Below are positions 46,676 to 57,596 of a stretch of 64,000 nt of DNA, piece by piece. The stretch's first letter is position 1. Each line of letters opens with the position of its first letter. This stretch comes from Leptodontidium sp. MPI-SDFR-AT-0119. Lineage: Eukaryota; Ascomycota; Leotiomycetes; Helotiales; Leptodontidiaceae. Both the position numbers and the translations under genes were made by a program. The stretch spans positions 930,001-994,000 of the forward strand of contig JAHLEZ010000001.1 of NCBI GenBank assembly GCA_020726505.1, given 5' to 3'. The notes under the pieces were generated by a model. It saw only the letters and a program-made list of their open reading frames with translations. It ran no database searches and was not told where the DNA came from.

Positions 46676-46806
46676 TTTAAAACGCTGGACGCTGGATTCC
46701 CACCCACCACCCCAAACAAAACACACCATCAAAAAAACAATAAACGCCGAGACCCAAGACAAAGGAAAGTAAGGAAAGACAAAAGGAAAGGCTTTAGCAG
46801 CCTGCA

Positions 46807-47066
46807 CTAGCAAGACCGCCGTGATGGGTTCACGCACCGAGCAGAGGAAGAGCCCCTAGAAGAACTCTCGGAACAAGATGCTTCAGGAGTCGGCTGTATT
46901 GATGAGACCCGAGCTTGTGCCCGAATCCTTCTCTCCGCTCTCTCCTTGACCTCTTGCTCCCGCCGAGCAGTTGCCGACGCCTCCCACTTCTCGTACCACG
47001 GGAAGACACCTCCCATGACGGAGCCGAAGGCCGACAGACCAGCGAAAATGACGACAGGATGCGTAC
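46807..47066 (-). CDS. C-terminal exon of a small unknown protein
   Basis: The exon begins after an ATAG acceptor at 47067 and ends at a stop at 46807 (86 codons plus 2 bases). It encodes one hydrophobic segment (HPVVIFAGLSAFGSVMGGVF), then WYEKWEASATARREQEVKER, a charged helix, and a Ser-rich tail. The layout resembles small single-pass mitochondrial membrane proteins, an inference. The first exon was not settled: MDSWAYNRS at 47352 is attractive but its donors do not match the phase. Boundaries at the 5' side are therefore provisional. Confidence 0.5.
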
Positions 47067-48760
47067 CTATATTTCATTGTAAATTTGGTGTGAAGAGAGA
47101 AGAAGGAAAGAAAACCAAGAGCTGCGGACGAGGGTTCTTATTCGCCCCAGAAGCTAGCACTGAGGGAAGGCACGTTCCATTCGGAGTAACCACTTGTTCA
47201 AAAGGACACCGCCATCCGCAAATACTTGCTAGAAAGATCAAGAGTATAGATACCGCGGGACGGAAAGTGTGGTAGGAACTCGTGTGGCGTGCAACATGAG
47301 GAAAAAGAACATATCAAACGACCACCGACCGGTTGTATGCCCAAGAGTCCATCTGAGAAAAACGGGTTTACTGTGTTCCATTAATGCGATTTCACCCCTT
47401 TCATGCCTACAGGTACTTAGGATGGCTTGCTAAATGCGCCGCTGTCCGAAACTGGATTTGCATTGCGATCCTCGCCTTCCCGGCGTAAATTTTGGATGTC
47501 TCGCTCAATGCCTTTAATGGTATCCTTCATGGGTGTGTTTTTCTTCTGCCTATATCGCAATCAGCATTGGTGACATCCAAAAACAATGGTCAAGCAGAGG
47601 ATCCGAAGGACAACCTACAGGGACGCGTTAAAGACGCCTAGAGATGTCGCAAGCCCCCCAAGGGAGACAGTGGCGACAAAGTATTTCAGACCTATGATCG
47701 GAGGCATCTTATCTGTATTGGTAGATGAGGCTGCGAAACGAAACGCGATTTTGGCAGTTCGTTTGAGAATTCTCAGAACCCTCCCTTTCCCTCTCTGCGC
47801 AGGCTATCGAGAATTGACCTTTTCTGATGCAACGTTTCTCTCAGGGTTTTCTGCTCCTTTAATCTGCCTTCGTTCGTCAATGAAGGGTCATTAAAAGTGC
47901 TAAGTTTCAAACATCAATTGAGCCGTTGTTACGATATGGAAAGAGATTCCCACCATAGCTATGCTGAAGAAGATCTTAGCCAGTCGGAGAGTGGTGATTG
48001 AAAGCATGAGGATTTGCTGGTCGAAGTGCGAGCTGGCAGTGTGATGTGATTCGGACCAATTTTGAAGGGAATACAATGGATCTGTAACGTCATCTCTGTA
48101 GTGCAAGAAGTCCAAGTCCTGGCAGAATCGGGCGGTGAGATAGGAAACACCAAAACTTTTGTGTTGGCGCGCCCAAGGCGGTTCTTCTCTTCCTTACCTA
48201 GTACTAATAGAAACACCACTAGTGCACCCACGGTTAGTTGCGTTGTGGCTTGTACAAAATAAGTAATGTAGAATCATCGAGTGATGGCACTGAGCAGTCC
48301 AGAATATAAGCAAGATCGAAATTAAGCAGAGCCTCCTGTCAAGAAGAAACCTGTTTCGAGACTATCGCTTGGTGAGACTGCGAGAACTGTTCAATGCGTA
48401 AGTAGTTACCAGTGGACCAATTTCTAATTGCAGTTCATCGATCTGACAAAGCGCCTGTATAATTGCATCTCCTCACGTGGAAGCGGAATTGGAAGGGTCT
48501 TGGGGCGTTCGTCGGCACGTGATCCCAAGAATGGATCCTGCCTTTCCTGTCCTTCATCTACTTCCCAGGCTTCCGCACTGCAACTTTTCAATCTCTTCTC
48601 CTATTAATCAATTCCTTACCATAAACTTTATCCCCCTATTAGGCCTTTCTTGAGCATCCTCAAATTGTTGTATGATAGGGACGCAATCACTAGCATTCAT
48701 CTGGGCTAAGGTATCGACAACTTCCCTCACACCAGCCTCCTCTAGCTCGGTCCAGTAAAC
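47067..48760. other. 1.7-kb stretch with at most one weak gene candidate
   Basis: A minus-strand region at 47900-48240 has two hydrophobic stretches in separable frames (VGALVVFLLVLG and ILMLSITTLRLAKIFFSIAM), which could be exons of a small membrane protein, but no start codon and no convincing splice pair were found. The rest holds the upstream region of the gene at 48761, with two CACGTG hexamers near 48474 and 48518. Confidence 0.4.
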
Positions 48761-51541
48761 ATGTCGCAGCCTTCACAACCACAGGAGAAAGAGGAAGAGC
48801 AAGACGAGATCTCACCTCTGGAATATGCTCGTCAGAATGGCTTGTCCCAAAATTACCTGGCCAGTTATCTAGGATACCGAGATCTGCAAACCCTCCTGTC
48901 AGGGCACGCTGACAACGTTGACGCCGAGACCAACCTGCCCGAGTTTGACTTTGGACCCGAGCTGAAGGTTGAAGAGAGACTATCATGCTCAAAGGAGGCA
49001 GCATCTATTCTCTCACGGGCGAAGCACAATGAGAGCTACGAGGAGATCAATGCTCTCGTTTCTCCCTTTTACAAAGACACCAACAGCAACAGAAAGAAGA
49101 AATTGGAGCTACCCCTCCTGAGCACCGACGTCGACACTGACTGCAGGAATTTTGCGAGCAGAAAAGGGTTCGACATCAAGCTCCGAGACATCAAGCTTCC
49201 GCTAGAAGCTGTCGCCGAAGGAGAAGGGTTCGATTGGATCAAGCAGTACGAGAGTCTTGGAACAGAGATCTTGCGGGACTTGAAGGCGGAGAAGATTGGT
49301 GTCACGAGAGATGCAATGGCATTTCTCCAATCTTGTGTAAACATTGCTTGGACGGAAGAAGATATTAGCCAGCTCTGGGACAGAGAGCAGACATACAAAC
49401 GAGTAGGTTATCCCCGCCATATCATAACGCTGCTTACCATGCTGCAGAGAGCCGTTCTGGACCCTATTACACCTCCTCTATCCCCGCTTCCCGAACAACC
49501 ACAGCCATTCGAGCCATCATCCTCCGATCCTGCATTCCAGATCCCGATTTTCTCCGATCCACTGTCGCCTACGAAGCAAGACCTAGAGGCGATCGAGGAG
49601 GAGATATTCGGGCAGGATATACCAACACCACTTCGATCACTACCGAAAGACTTCACTTTCGATGGATTCTCAGAAGATATGCCTACCGCCCTCGGAGATC
49701 TTTTTCCGTCGCTCATAGCCACTGACAAGACCCCGCCTCCTGAGCCTAGGCCAGCTAAGTGGGAAGATTTCAAAGTCGAAGTGCCACTGATGCCAAATCA
49801 GCCAATGACAACCTCCAAGTCTGTCAGATTCAGTGACGAGGTCCAAGAACAGTATTATCAGCTTGCAGGCAGCCCAGTGATTCTTGAAAATGAGAACGAA
49901 ATTTTCCAGGAGACATTCGGGCAGGCATACAACAGTGCGAATCAGAAGGTAGAGCAAGAAAAATTGAGCTGTGAAGATACAACTGCACGAGTTGATGTAC
50001 CTGAGCTCAATTTTGATAAACCCGACGCACCGTGGAAACCTTTTGAAGAAGCACAAAGTAAACTTGCGCTTTCATCATTACAAAAGTCATTTGTCGTTGA
50101 GACCATCGGGTGGAGCATACCATGTTGGCCTGGATCCAGACAGCTGGAGATCAAGCTGCCATGGGCTCCTTTTCCAACAAACTTCGCCAAGATGGCTGTG
50201 GAGGAATGCTCTCCAGAAGATGACACAACATGGAAACATTTTGTGGAAGATGATGGAGACGTAATCGACAGTTCTGGCACAACATGGAAGCAAGTTGGAC
50301 TGAGAATTATGAGAGACGAGGAGGATGGAGAGGAAATTGACTTCGGCCAGTTTCCCAAGGACACGCCTCTAGACTTGTCATCTATCGCTAAGAAACGAAA
50401 AATGGAATTAGAGGAGAGGGGAAATTCGATGTTCATCGGTCCAGATGCTGCTGTAGTCTCAAAGACAAGCACAACACTTGTGAAAAATTCAGCGAAGTTA
50501 GCACCTCCAGCTGGGGATATAGCCGGTGGCGACGTTGGATTGTTGGGGGGAGTTTTCTCTGCGCAAGCTTCACTTGATAACTACCTTGAACTCCAAGGCA
50601 AAAAGAGACCCAAGCTTGCGGAAAGCTCATATTTCACCAAGCCTGCCGAAACACACCCCGCGAGAGTCAAGTCAGGAAACAACGTCTGCAAGCTACCTAA
50701 CCTACCTATAGGAAGATCGCCAGCCACCAGAGAAATGTTGCCCGGACCTGACATTCAGCCACTCACTACCCCCACATGGATCGTTGTTTCCACTATCATC
50801 CTCAAGAACAGAGTCTTAGTCAAGCGCATTGAGGCTCAACTGCCATCAGTGAAGCTTATCGAGCGAGACTTCACGGCTCACAATACTAGTGCGTGGCTGC
50901 CAGGATCTGTCACTAGATCGCCGGTCAAATCACCGCTTGACGCCGAGGCTGATTTCATTATCTCGCCTTCCGTTGGTATCATCATCACCACGGTGCAGAA
51001 GATGAAGCAGAAATCTCTCCCAGGAGAGAAAACCAAGCCAGCAATCCGCGAACGCCTGGAGAAAGTAAGTCTCCGCTACGAGAAGCTGCTGGTTCTTATC
51101 AGCACCGGGCTTGCAGATGACACCCCCGTAGGACTCGTTGAGAATGATTGTGTTGCATTTGCAGAGTTTGCAGGCTTTCTGGCGGGTCTTGACGCTTCGA
51201 TCAGCATGCAGTTTGTTGGAGGTGGAGAGGAAGCATTGTCCAAATGGATCGTGAGCAGCATCGTTCAGTACCGTGTAGACACCGATCTTCTTACCGACGA
51301 GACATTTTGGGAACTATTCCTCAGACGGGCAGGCCTGAACGCTTTCGCGGCTCAGGCAGTCGTCGCAGCGCTTAAAGCCCCAGATGGTGTTGATGCAGGA
51401 AGTCCTAGCAAAGCTGGCCATTTCGGATTGGCAGCTTTTGTAGAGATGGGAATGGAGGATAGAATTGCCCACTTTGGCCATATTTGCGGACATAGAGTGT
51501 TGGCCAGAGTTAGTGCAGCTATCGATGCGAGGTGGGAATGA
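48761..51541 (+). CDS. 926-aa protein with XPF-like C-terminal module (possible Zip2/SHOC1-type factor)
   Basis: An intronless frame from ATG 48761 to TGA 51541. The first 650 residues are acidic, Pro/Ser-rich and largely disordered with a few conserved aromatic blocks. From about 673 the pattern follows an XPF/ERCC4-like nuclease fold: a WIVVSTIILKNRVLVKRIE strand-helix, ERDFTAHN, ADFIISPSVGIIITTVQK at the place of the nuclease active-site segment, then RYEKLLVLIS. The canonical ERK-x-x-x-D residues are absent, so catalysis is not expected. FLRRAGLNAFAAQAVVAAL near 852 resembles a helix-hairpin-helix. This architecture is that of inactive XPF-like meiotic crossover proteins (Zip2/SHOC1). That identity is an inference from fold pattern only. 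Confidence 0.75.
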   Translation: MSQPSQPQEKEEEQDEISPLEYARQNGLSQNYLASYLGYRDLQTLLSGHADNVDAETNLPEFDFGPELKVEERLSCSKEAASILSRAKHNESYEEINALVSPFYKDTNSNRKKKLELPLLSTDVDTDCRNFASRKGFDIKLRDIKLPLEAVAEGEGFDWIKQYESLGTEILRDLKAEKIGVTRDAMAFLQSCVNIAWTEEDISQLWDREQTYKRVGYPRHIITLLTMLQRAVLDPITPPLSPLPEQPQPFEPSSSDPAFQIPIFSDPLSPTKQDLEAIEEEIFGQDIPTPLRSLPKDFTFDGFSEDMPTALGDLFPSLIATDKTPPPEPRPAKWEDFKVEVPLMPNQPMTTSKSVRFSDEVQEQYYQLAGSPVILENENEIFQETFGQAYNSANQKVEQEKLSCEDTTARVDVPELNFDKPDAPWKPFEEAQSKLALSSLQKSFVVETIGWSIPCWPGSRQLEIKLPWAPFPTNFAKMAVEECSPEDDTTWKHFVEDDGDVIDSSGTTWKQVGLRIMRDEEDGEEIDFGQFPKDTPLDLSSIAKKRKMELEERGNSMFIGPDAAVVSKTSTTLVKNSAKLAPPAGDIAGGDVGLLGGVFSAQASLDNYLELQGKKRPKLAESSYFTKPAETHPARVKSGNNVCKLPNLPIGRSPATREMLPGPDIQPLTTPTWIVVSTIILKNRVLVKRIEAQLPSVKLIERDFTAHNTSAWLPGSVTRSPVKSPLDAEADFIISPSVGIIITTVQKMKQKSLPGEKTKPAIRERLEKVSLRYEKLLVLISTGLADDTPVGLVENDCVAFAEFAGFLAGLDASISMQFVGGGEEALSKWIVSSIVQYRVDTDLLTDETFWELFLRRAGLNAFAAQAVVAALKAPDGVDAGSPSKAGHFGLAAFVEMGMEDRIAHFGHICGHRVLARVSAAIDARWE

Positions 51542-51620
51542 TCTGGTGTGAAGATCTTGATGGTGCGAGTATTGCGATCAGACCTATTTGCTATGTATGC
51601 CGATTTGGGGCTGGGTATTA

Positions 51621-51662
51621 TTTGCTGTTTACTTTGCTGTTTACTTTGCTGTTTACTTTGCT
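51621..51662. repeat. Three and a half tandem 12-bp units
   Basis: The unit TTTGCTGTTTAC is repeated three times exactly, then TTTGCT. It lies in the 168 bp between two convergent genes and may belong to their 3' ends. Confidence 0.95.
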
Positions 51663-51708
51663 AGGTCGGAGACATTTCAAAATCACCTTTAGCTTGGCTA
51701 GAATAGGC

Positions 51709-53216
51709 TCACAAACTCCATACCTTAATGCTGTTGTCTGGTATTCGAAAGCTGAGTGAGGAAGACCGCGTTGAAATCGATCCTGAGTCCTCCGAGTCCT
51801 CCGAATCCTCCTCAGAGCTGTACTCATCGCTGTCCTCAGATCCTCCACTGCTGTTCCCGATAGCTGGAGATGACCTCTGGCCGGAACAAGTTGCTACTAC
51901 TGTCCCAGACGAATGGACAATAGTAGACGAGACCGGGTCTATCGAAAATTAGTATCAAGCAAAATGAATATGTTTAGAGAAATTTACCATCGTGAGCTCT
52001 CCACTCCCAGCTCCTCTCCAGTGGCCCCTCTGTCATACCAACCCCTTCCCAGACTTTCACAACACCATCAGCACATCCAGCCCAGACTTCCGTTCCATTC
52101 TCCCCAGGAAATAAGTCTACGCCCAACCTCTGATTTGTATCCGCATCTCTCCCCACCAACCAACAAACCAACTTCCCCGTAACCCTAACATCATACACCA
52201 AAACCCCCTTACTCTTCCTCTCCACAACAAACAGATACCTCCCACAAGCACTCCACTTCGTCTCCGTCACACCCGTTCCACCAATCCTCGCATCAACATC
52301 CGCAGCCCCAGCAACACTCCACGTCGCAACCGTACCACCCAATCCCCCCATATCATACAATCCCACCCACCTCGTCCACGTCCCGGCAGCAAGCATCCCC
52401 ACATCGCTATCAGCATCCTCCGCACTCGAACTCGGCTGCTGGGACATTGCTGACACGATACCGCGCATACCCACGCCGCCACCTTTCATCTTATGCCGTT
52501 TCGACGGGATGGTAGGGAGACGTGTGACTGGGCCTTGTCCTGAGCGCGAGACGTCAAACAGTGCGATCAGGCAGTCTGTGCCGGCGAGGAAGTGGTTCTG
52601 CGAGGACCAGAGGAGCGACGAGGGCGTGTAGTATGCTTCTGTCGTTGGGGAGATGAGGTTGTATGTTGCGAGGGGGGCGGAGAGGGGGTTTAGTGCGTTG
52701 AGGAGCCGGATGGGGAGGTTGCTCGGCGTGGAGAGGTAGAGTGTTGTTGAGGGGTCCGAGAGGTTGAAGTACGGGTAAGGTGTTAGGCAGTTGATTGGGG
52801 TGGGGAGCGTGTGGGTTGTGTAGGGTGTGAGGATTTGGGAGGAGGAGGATTCGAGCAGTGTGGGTGGGAGGATGAATGTCCGAATGGTATTGTCAGCGCT
52901 AGATGTTAGGAGGGTGGTTCCATCTGGTGTCCTGGAGGTTGTTAGATAGGTAATTTAAACTCTGGAGCAAGGTAATGTCTTACCATTGTGCACTCTTGAA
53001 GTAATTGACCTCTAAATCTTCCGCATTTTCAATCTTAGCTGCCACTGTCTCGAGCTCTTCAGTGCCATCTTTCAGGTTGCTTTCTCGAATTCGGGATTCT
53101 GCTATGGTGCAGCTGTAAGTATCTTCAGTCGAGGCTAGGAGCCGTGGAGTTTTCGTGAAGTTCTCCATGATTGGGATTGGTGCTTCATCTTGATATGTTG
53201 ACGGATCGGGGGTCAT
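51709..53216 (-). CDS. WD40 protein, TCAB1/WRAP53 (Swt21-like) family, 468 aa
   Basis: Three exons, 53216-52984, 52931-51988 and 51938-51709, close in phase. A short N-terminus leads to WD-type strands: FKSAQWTPDGTTLLTSSADN across intron 1, then blocks around LLWSSQNHFLAGTDCLIALF, ETKWSACGRYLFVVERKSKG and GCADGVVKVWEG, ending with PDNSIKVWSL after a Ser/Glu/Asp-rich insertion coded by exon 3. The YFxxSDPSTTLYLSTPSNLPIRL region is characteristic of the TCAB1 branch. In animals this family guides scaRNAs and telomerase RNA to Cajal bodies; the yeast relative Swt21 is linked to pre-mRNA splicing. A nuclear RNP role is likely. Confidence 0.85.
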
Positions 53217-53581
53217 GAATTCGTTGCGAGGTCACCATTGGTTGATGTATCGAGCTTTTGGAGTTCTGGAGAGCTTTGAGGCTGAGAAGCTTGGATGTGA
53301 GGCGGGGGCGGGTCGGCAATGCGGCCGCTTCACTACTTGTAAGGAGATGAGACGACTTCTCATGGTCGATCGACGATGCCGACAACGACGACTACACCTG
53401 ACATTAGAACCTGTGAAGCACATTGGAATCTTGGTCGTATTATAAGAACCCATGGTCAACAGACCACTATCATCAACCAAGCAGATGCTCGAAAATATAT
53501 CCCCTTTGCGTCACTCCCCGGCCACATCAGCCTCCACAAAGTCACCATGGGTGGAGTCCTAGAACCTCCGCCGATGGCTAC
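53217..53581. promoter_or_regulatory. Divergent upstream region of WD40 gene and BTB relic
   Basis: 365 bp between a minus-strand and a plus-strand start codon; no specific sites are claimed. Confidence 0.45.
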
Positions 53582-55206
53582 ATGGCAATAGACTCCGTGG
53601 AACCAGAGACAGATGTGAATCCAAATGCTATCGTCTTCATCTCGCCAGGTTCGGAGCCAGATGTTCGATTCCGAGTCTTTGATGATGAATATCATCTGCA
53701 CTCAACAGTCCTCAAATACCACTCCAGATTCTTTAGGCAATTCTTAGATTCGCCTGACAAACCTGCTGGCCCGGCTTCGAAATCATTCTGCTATGAATAC
53801 GTCTCCTTTTTTGACAAGGATGGCTCGGATTGGTCCCTTCAGCCGGCTTCGAAGGTATGGGTTTCTATTCTTTTAGCGCTTAATCACGGAAACAAAGCTC
53901 ACGGCAGCAGGCATTACAACGACTAGATGCCCCTGCCGGATTTGACTTCGTTACTGAGTCGAAAGCTTTCGGGAAATATCTATGTGCCTTATATACCCGC
54001 CCTTACGTGATTGACCACCCCCAAGAATTGATAGTAATGATGAGAATGGCTGATTACTACTGCACTCTGTGAGCTCGAATTTTATGTTGTTGTAGTTGCT
54101 GGGTACTAATACATGTCTGTATAGTCCAATTCTCTCCGCCACTCTCTTCGTCCTAAACTCCGAGCAGGAGTTGTTCTCTGATTTTGTCGGCTCCTTGATC
54201 TTCGCTGCCCGGGATCTACACCACGCGGAACTATTCAGAGAATGGTTTGTACGCATAGTGAGCTTGTGGACGTCCGAAGAGCCTATTCGAGGTCAAGACT
54301 TCTTGGGAGAAGATCCTCAACTTTTTACTCTGATTCAGAAGCACGCGTTGAGACGAGTGCGAAGATTCTCAACCTTCAGCGGGACATAATGCTCGCAAGT
54401 CTCGATAAGCACTTTTGGTGCGACATAGCAGCTTTATTGGAGTCTTTGGTGACCGATTCGGATTTCGATGCCCCGCCATGCAGAATGCAAGGCTCTTCAG
54501 GAAGCTATACGACGCACTGCAGAACTTTATGCCAATTGTGTCTAACAAAGCTGCAGAGGAGGGCAACGTGGAAGTTCTAATGGCCATTCACGAGAGCAGG
54601 CTCTGGAAATCCCTACAATACGAATTTGAGGGAGTAATGACAAGTCAATTGGGTTTTGACAGGAGTGGATTTGGTTCGGGCGAAGGTATTCAATTTCACA
54701 TCATCTGATTCATCTCCACGTTTGTTCTTGTCTCCAGGCTGGACTGCTCGAAGGGGCTAGTACACGAAAGCCGCAAGGATTTATAAATAAAGAGGTGTCT
54801 GATGCTAACCCATTGCGGATCTTTAGGCTTGTTTAAGAATCAATTTCTCTACGCGGGAATTTCCGACGCAGATCTGCTGTGGGATAGAACAGAGGTCAAC
54901 TGGCAAATAGTCCACTCACGGTCGCGCCATGGCTAAGAAGATTTCGGACTGGTCTTCAGAGAATACAACGAGATATGCCAGAAAACCATGTATGCCCGGG
55001 AGAAGCTCAGCATGCCATTTTCAAGATCTCAAGGTCTCGTCACGCAGGAGATGGAGGATGTATTGTGGCCCGGTTCGGACCCAACATTATTGAGCGCTCA
55101 GTCTGTTAGAACTTTGAAACGTCTAGCGGATGGATCTGCAGCTAGGTTTAAAGGTGTGCCAGGTGCTCGGGGTCTGTACCTGAAGGAATTGAAGGAGGCG
55201 TTATAA
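53582..55206 (+). pseudogene. BTB/POZ-domain gene with two frameshifts and a stop
   Basis: Exons 53582-53854, 53911-54068 and from 54125 onward splice in phase and encode a BTB fold: DVRFRVFDDEYHLHSTVLKY, HSRFFRQFLDS, later KYLCALYTRPY and MMRMADYY. The frame then breaks at the T-run 54322-54326 (after GEDPQL; the sequence resumes as SEARVETSAKILNLQRD) and at the C-run 54471-54474 (after DSDFDA; resumes as AMQNARLFRKLYDALQNF). After an intron (54686-54826) an in-frame TAA at 54934-54936 interrupts before EDFGLVFREYNEI, and the frame ends normally at 55206. Homologous coding sense is retained throughout. Either a recent pseudogene or, for the two indels, assembly error; the stop codon is not explained by an indel. 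Confidence 0.7.
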
Positions 55207-55521
55207 TACTTGATGTAAGGGAGTACTTGCAAGCACCGCCATCCTAGGCAGGACTTTCTGCAACATATTTAATATTTATTGGGCAATATGTAGGAGCTAG
55301 TCAGCATTAACATATGTTTTCTTGGTTATCTAACTACTGCGGGGGTTTGCTTTTGGCACTTCTCACATTTTCGATGTATTTCACAAGAGTGATACAGCAC
55401 TCCAACTCAAACACAAAAAGCTCGTTCAACCCAACCAGCTTGGTTCGGACAGACGAAGGAAAGTACATTGCAGGACCACCCTCTGAAAGCAAGAAGCCCT
55501 CGACCAGAAGAAATAGCCAAA
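55207..55521. other. Intergenic between convergent genes
   Basis: 315 bp, no gene or repeat seen. Confidence 0.6.
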
Positions 55522-56055
55522 TCATCTGCGATCAACGGATGCTTTAAAGTACTTTTGGTATCTCAGCAAATCGAATTCCCCCTCCTCCAATTCCTTACTA
55601 TCCGCGTTTCCAGCCCAGCAAAAGGTCCTGCATCCCTTCAGCTCCCGTCCGTCTTCCAGCTTAACTTCGCAGTAGCACCATTTATACACTCCGGTCTCGT
55701 ACTCGTGCAAGCGCAGGAAATGGGACTCTGAGTCAACTTTCCAAATCGTGCCGGAAATCGTGCCCTGTGTATAGCGTATGATTGTTGGATATATCCCCCA
55801 AATCTTCATAGAGAACCCCTTGATTTCTCCCTTCGACATTTGCGGGACATCTGGTAGTCCAAGGACCGACTGGAGGACTTCGGCGTCCATCAACGAGCCA
55901 TAGAAGAACATGTAACATGGCGTGAATGGATCGGCCTGTTGTTGGAGGTCAACGCCCATTGCAGCTGCATATTTTTCTTTCGATATCGCAGGGGTTTCAC
56001 CGAAGCTTGGTGGTGGTGGCGGCGGCGGACGAGGAGCGGTCGGCTTGCTCTCCAT
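55522..56055 (-). CDS. Gamma-glutamylcyclotransferase-like (AIG2-type) protein, 177 aa
   Basis: A single exon from ATG 56055 to stop 55522. After a poly-proline stretch (residues 10-16), the substrate-binding motif FFYGSLMD occurs at residues 50-57, followed by VLQSVLGLPDVP, GFSMKIWGIYPTI and the LHEYETGVY segment carrying the expected catalytic glutamate. It matches the AIG2-like/GGACT branch, which releases 5-oxoproline from gamma-glutamyl compounds. The frame is open upstream of the ATG, so a longer N-terminus with an intron is possible. The enzyme is predicted cytosolic. Confidence 0.85.
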   Translation of the reverse strand: MESKPTAPRPPPPPPPSFGETPAISKEKYAAAMGVDLQQQADPFTPCYMFFYGSLMDAEVLQSVLGLPDVPQMSKGEIKGFSMKIWGIYPTIIRYTQGTISGTIWKVDSESHFLRLHEYETGVYKWCYCEVKLEDGRELKGCRTFCWAGNADSKELEEGEFDLLRYQKYFKASVDRR

Positions 56056-57596
56056 TAGAGACGGTGCTTTGTACGAAGCTATGAGTTTTCTGGTATCTAT
56101 CAACTTCTCAACCTTCGTATCTAGTTTAGTCCTGAACTAATGGAACAACTTTGCAAATACGATTAGCGGTGTCACATGCTGCTGGTCGTTGTAATTATGA
56201 CAAAGGAGGTTGAAAGGATTAGGCGTTTTAGGGGGTTGGCAGGGTAGTTTCCGTTCTCCTGTGGTGATTGGAATAAATGAGGCGGAAGCCGGTGTTGATA
56301 TTTTGTATCAACAAGTACGTGGCGTAATTCGGCAAGCACAGCACCAGAATCTTATACCTGACCAAAAATTATTCTTCCCAGACACGCCCTTTTTGTATCC
56401 CTGTGTCACGTTTGGCCAAACGATCGCCAAGTGGCCCTCTCGAAGGCTCAGCATCACCACCTGCAATGCCTGCATTCACCCCACGAATCAACCTTACCAG
56501 GCGCCTGTAAAAAGGGTCAAATTGTTTCGCGGGCACCTCCTCCGTTGCCCTATCTTCCAATATGGTGGCACGAGCCCAACTTCACGATAGCTTCTCCTGT
56601 TTTGCAAGCACGAGCCATGCTTTGGCTTACATTCATCACGCCGAGTAGTCTTTTCACTGTACTCGGTGTGGGTACTCCTCCGGAATAATGCAACGTGATT
56701 TATAACACTGCTCGGGCACAAGCCGCACAAGTGGTAAACTATAGGTATTCAATTTGCATTCAACCTCTTGGAAATTCAACTACATACTAGTACAAACATA
56801 TCTAGTCATAAATTCACTCTAAACAACCGGCTTCACTGAGTCAGTTCTGCCTGCAGGGACAACCTTAAGTCATTGATAGAGGGCCGTAAAACCGTTTTGA
56901 GTAGCACGCACCTGCAGAATAGGGGGGGTGGGTGTGGAGGGGACGGTTGCTGTCTGAAAGACTCTGGTCACACCGGCCTGAGCCTCTGGGTTGCCTCCAG
57001 GCAGCAGCAGCAAGCCAAAGTCAAGAGTCCAACTCAACGAATCCAACGTCATATGGTAAAAGGCACACGAGGAGCGTATGGTTGAGAACTAGTTATAACT
57101 TTGACCGGTTTTCCTAGAACAATTCAACTCATCCGGTGATCAAAGTCGTCACGGAAGTCTATGATCATCCACATCAGCTCTTCAATAACTTGCAATTGTT
57201 TCGGTCTATATCATGTGCACTTACATCGACTATGTCAAATCTTACCGACGATGCACTCGGACTCCAAAGCACACTACGACGAAGCACGAATATTCCCTTT
57301 GCGATCCTGCCAAAGTCTCTGGCCAACCCTGTCGCGATGCAACTGCGGATCAGAACACCGTAATAGGCTCGAGTTCTGTTACAACCGCGTGTCCATTATG
57401 TCCTCAATATGTGTACTGTCATCTTTATATGCAACTTCTTACTAATTGAAATCTAGGCGATGAGTCGGGTTTATGACGGAGATTTGTTTAGAATAGGGAT
57501 TGCCATTGTGTGGTTTAGCGTGCTTTGGAAAATTCTCTGTGGACTCGTTGTGTGCAAAGGGGTTTCCTGACAGCGATTTGAATTCTAATTCTTTAT
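56056..57596. other. Intergenic with repeat copy A
   Basis: 1.5 kb upstream of the cyclotransferase gene and downstream of the kinase gene. It contains repeat copy A (56279-56530) and otherwise no supported gene. Confidence 0.55.
56279..56530 (+). repeat. Diverged ~250-bp repeat, copy A
   Basis: It aligns in direct orientation with 59327-59571. Both copies share an exact GTAAAAAGGGTCAAATTG 18-mer (56507-56524 here), CACCAGAATCT, ACGCCC..TTTGTAT and CTGCATTCA..C..ACGAATCA. Nature unknown; possibly an old non-autonomous element. Confidence 0.7.

Larger units (their letters stand above)
45591..46806. other. Intergenic with minisatellite and G tract
   Basis: No conventional gene is supported. 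It holds the 45-bp tandem repeat (46059-46347) and the poly-G tract (46659-46675). Minus-strand frames of 160-170 codons across the repeat are a by-product of its codon-multiple unit length or a low-complexity protein. Confidence 0.55.

Noticed and set aside
47067..47352. MDSWAYNRS at 47352 as first exon of the small gene ending at 46807
   Set aside because: None of its GT donors gives the phase required by the acceptor at 47067.
47900..48240. A small membrane protein gene on the minus strand
   Set aside because: Two hydrophobic stretches are seen, but no ATG and no splice pair with matching phase were found, so it is only mentioned within the intergenic entry.
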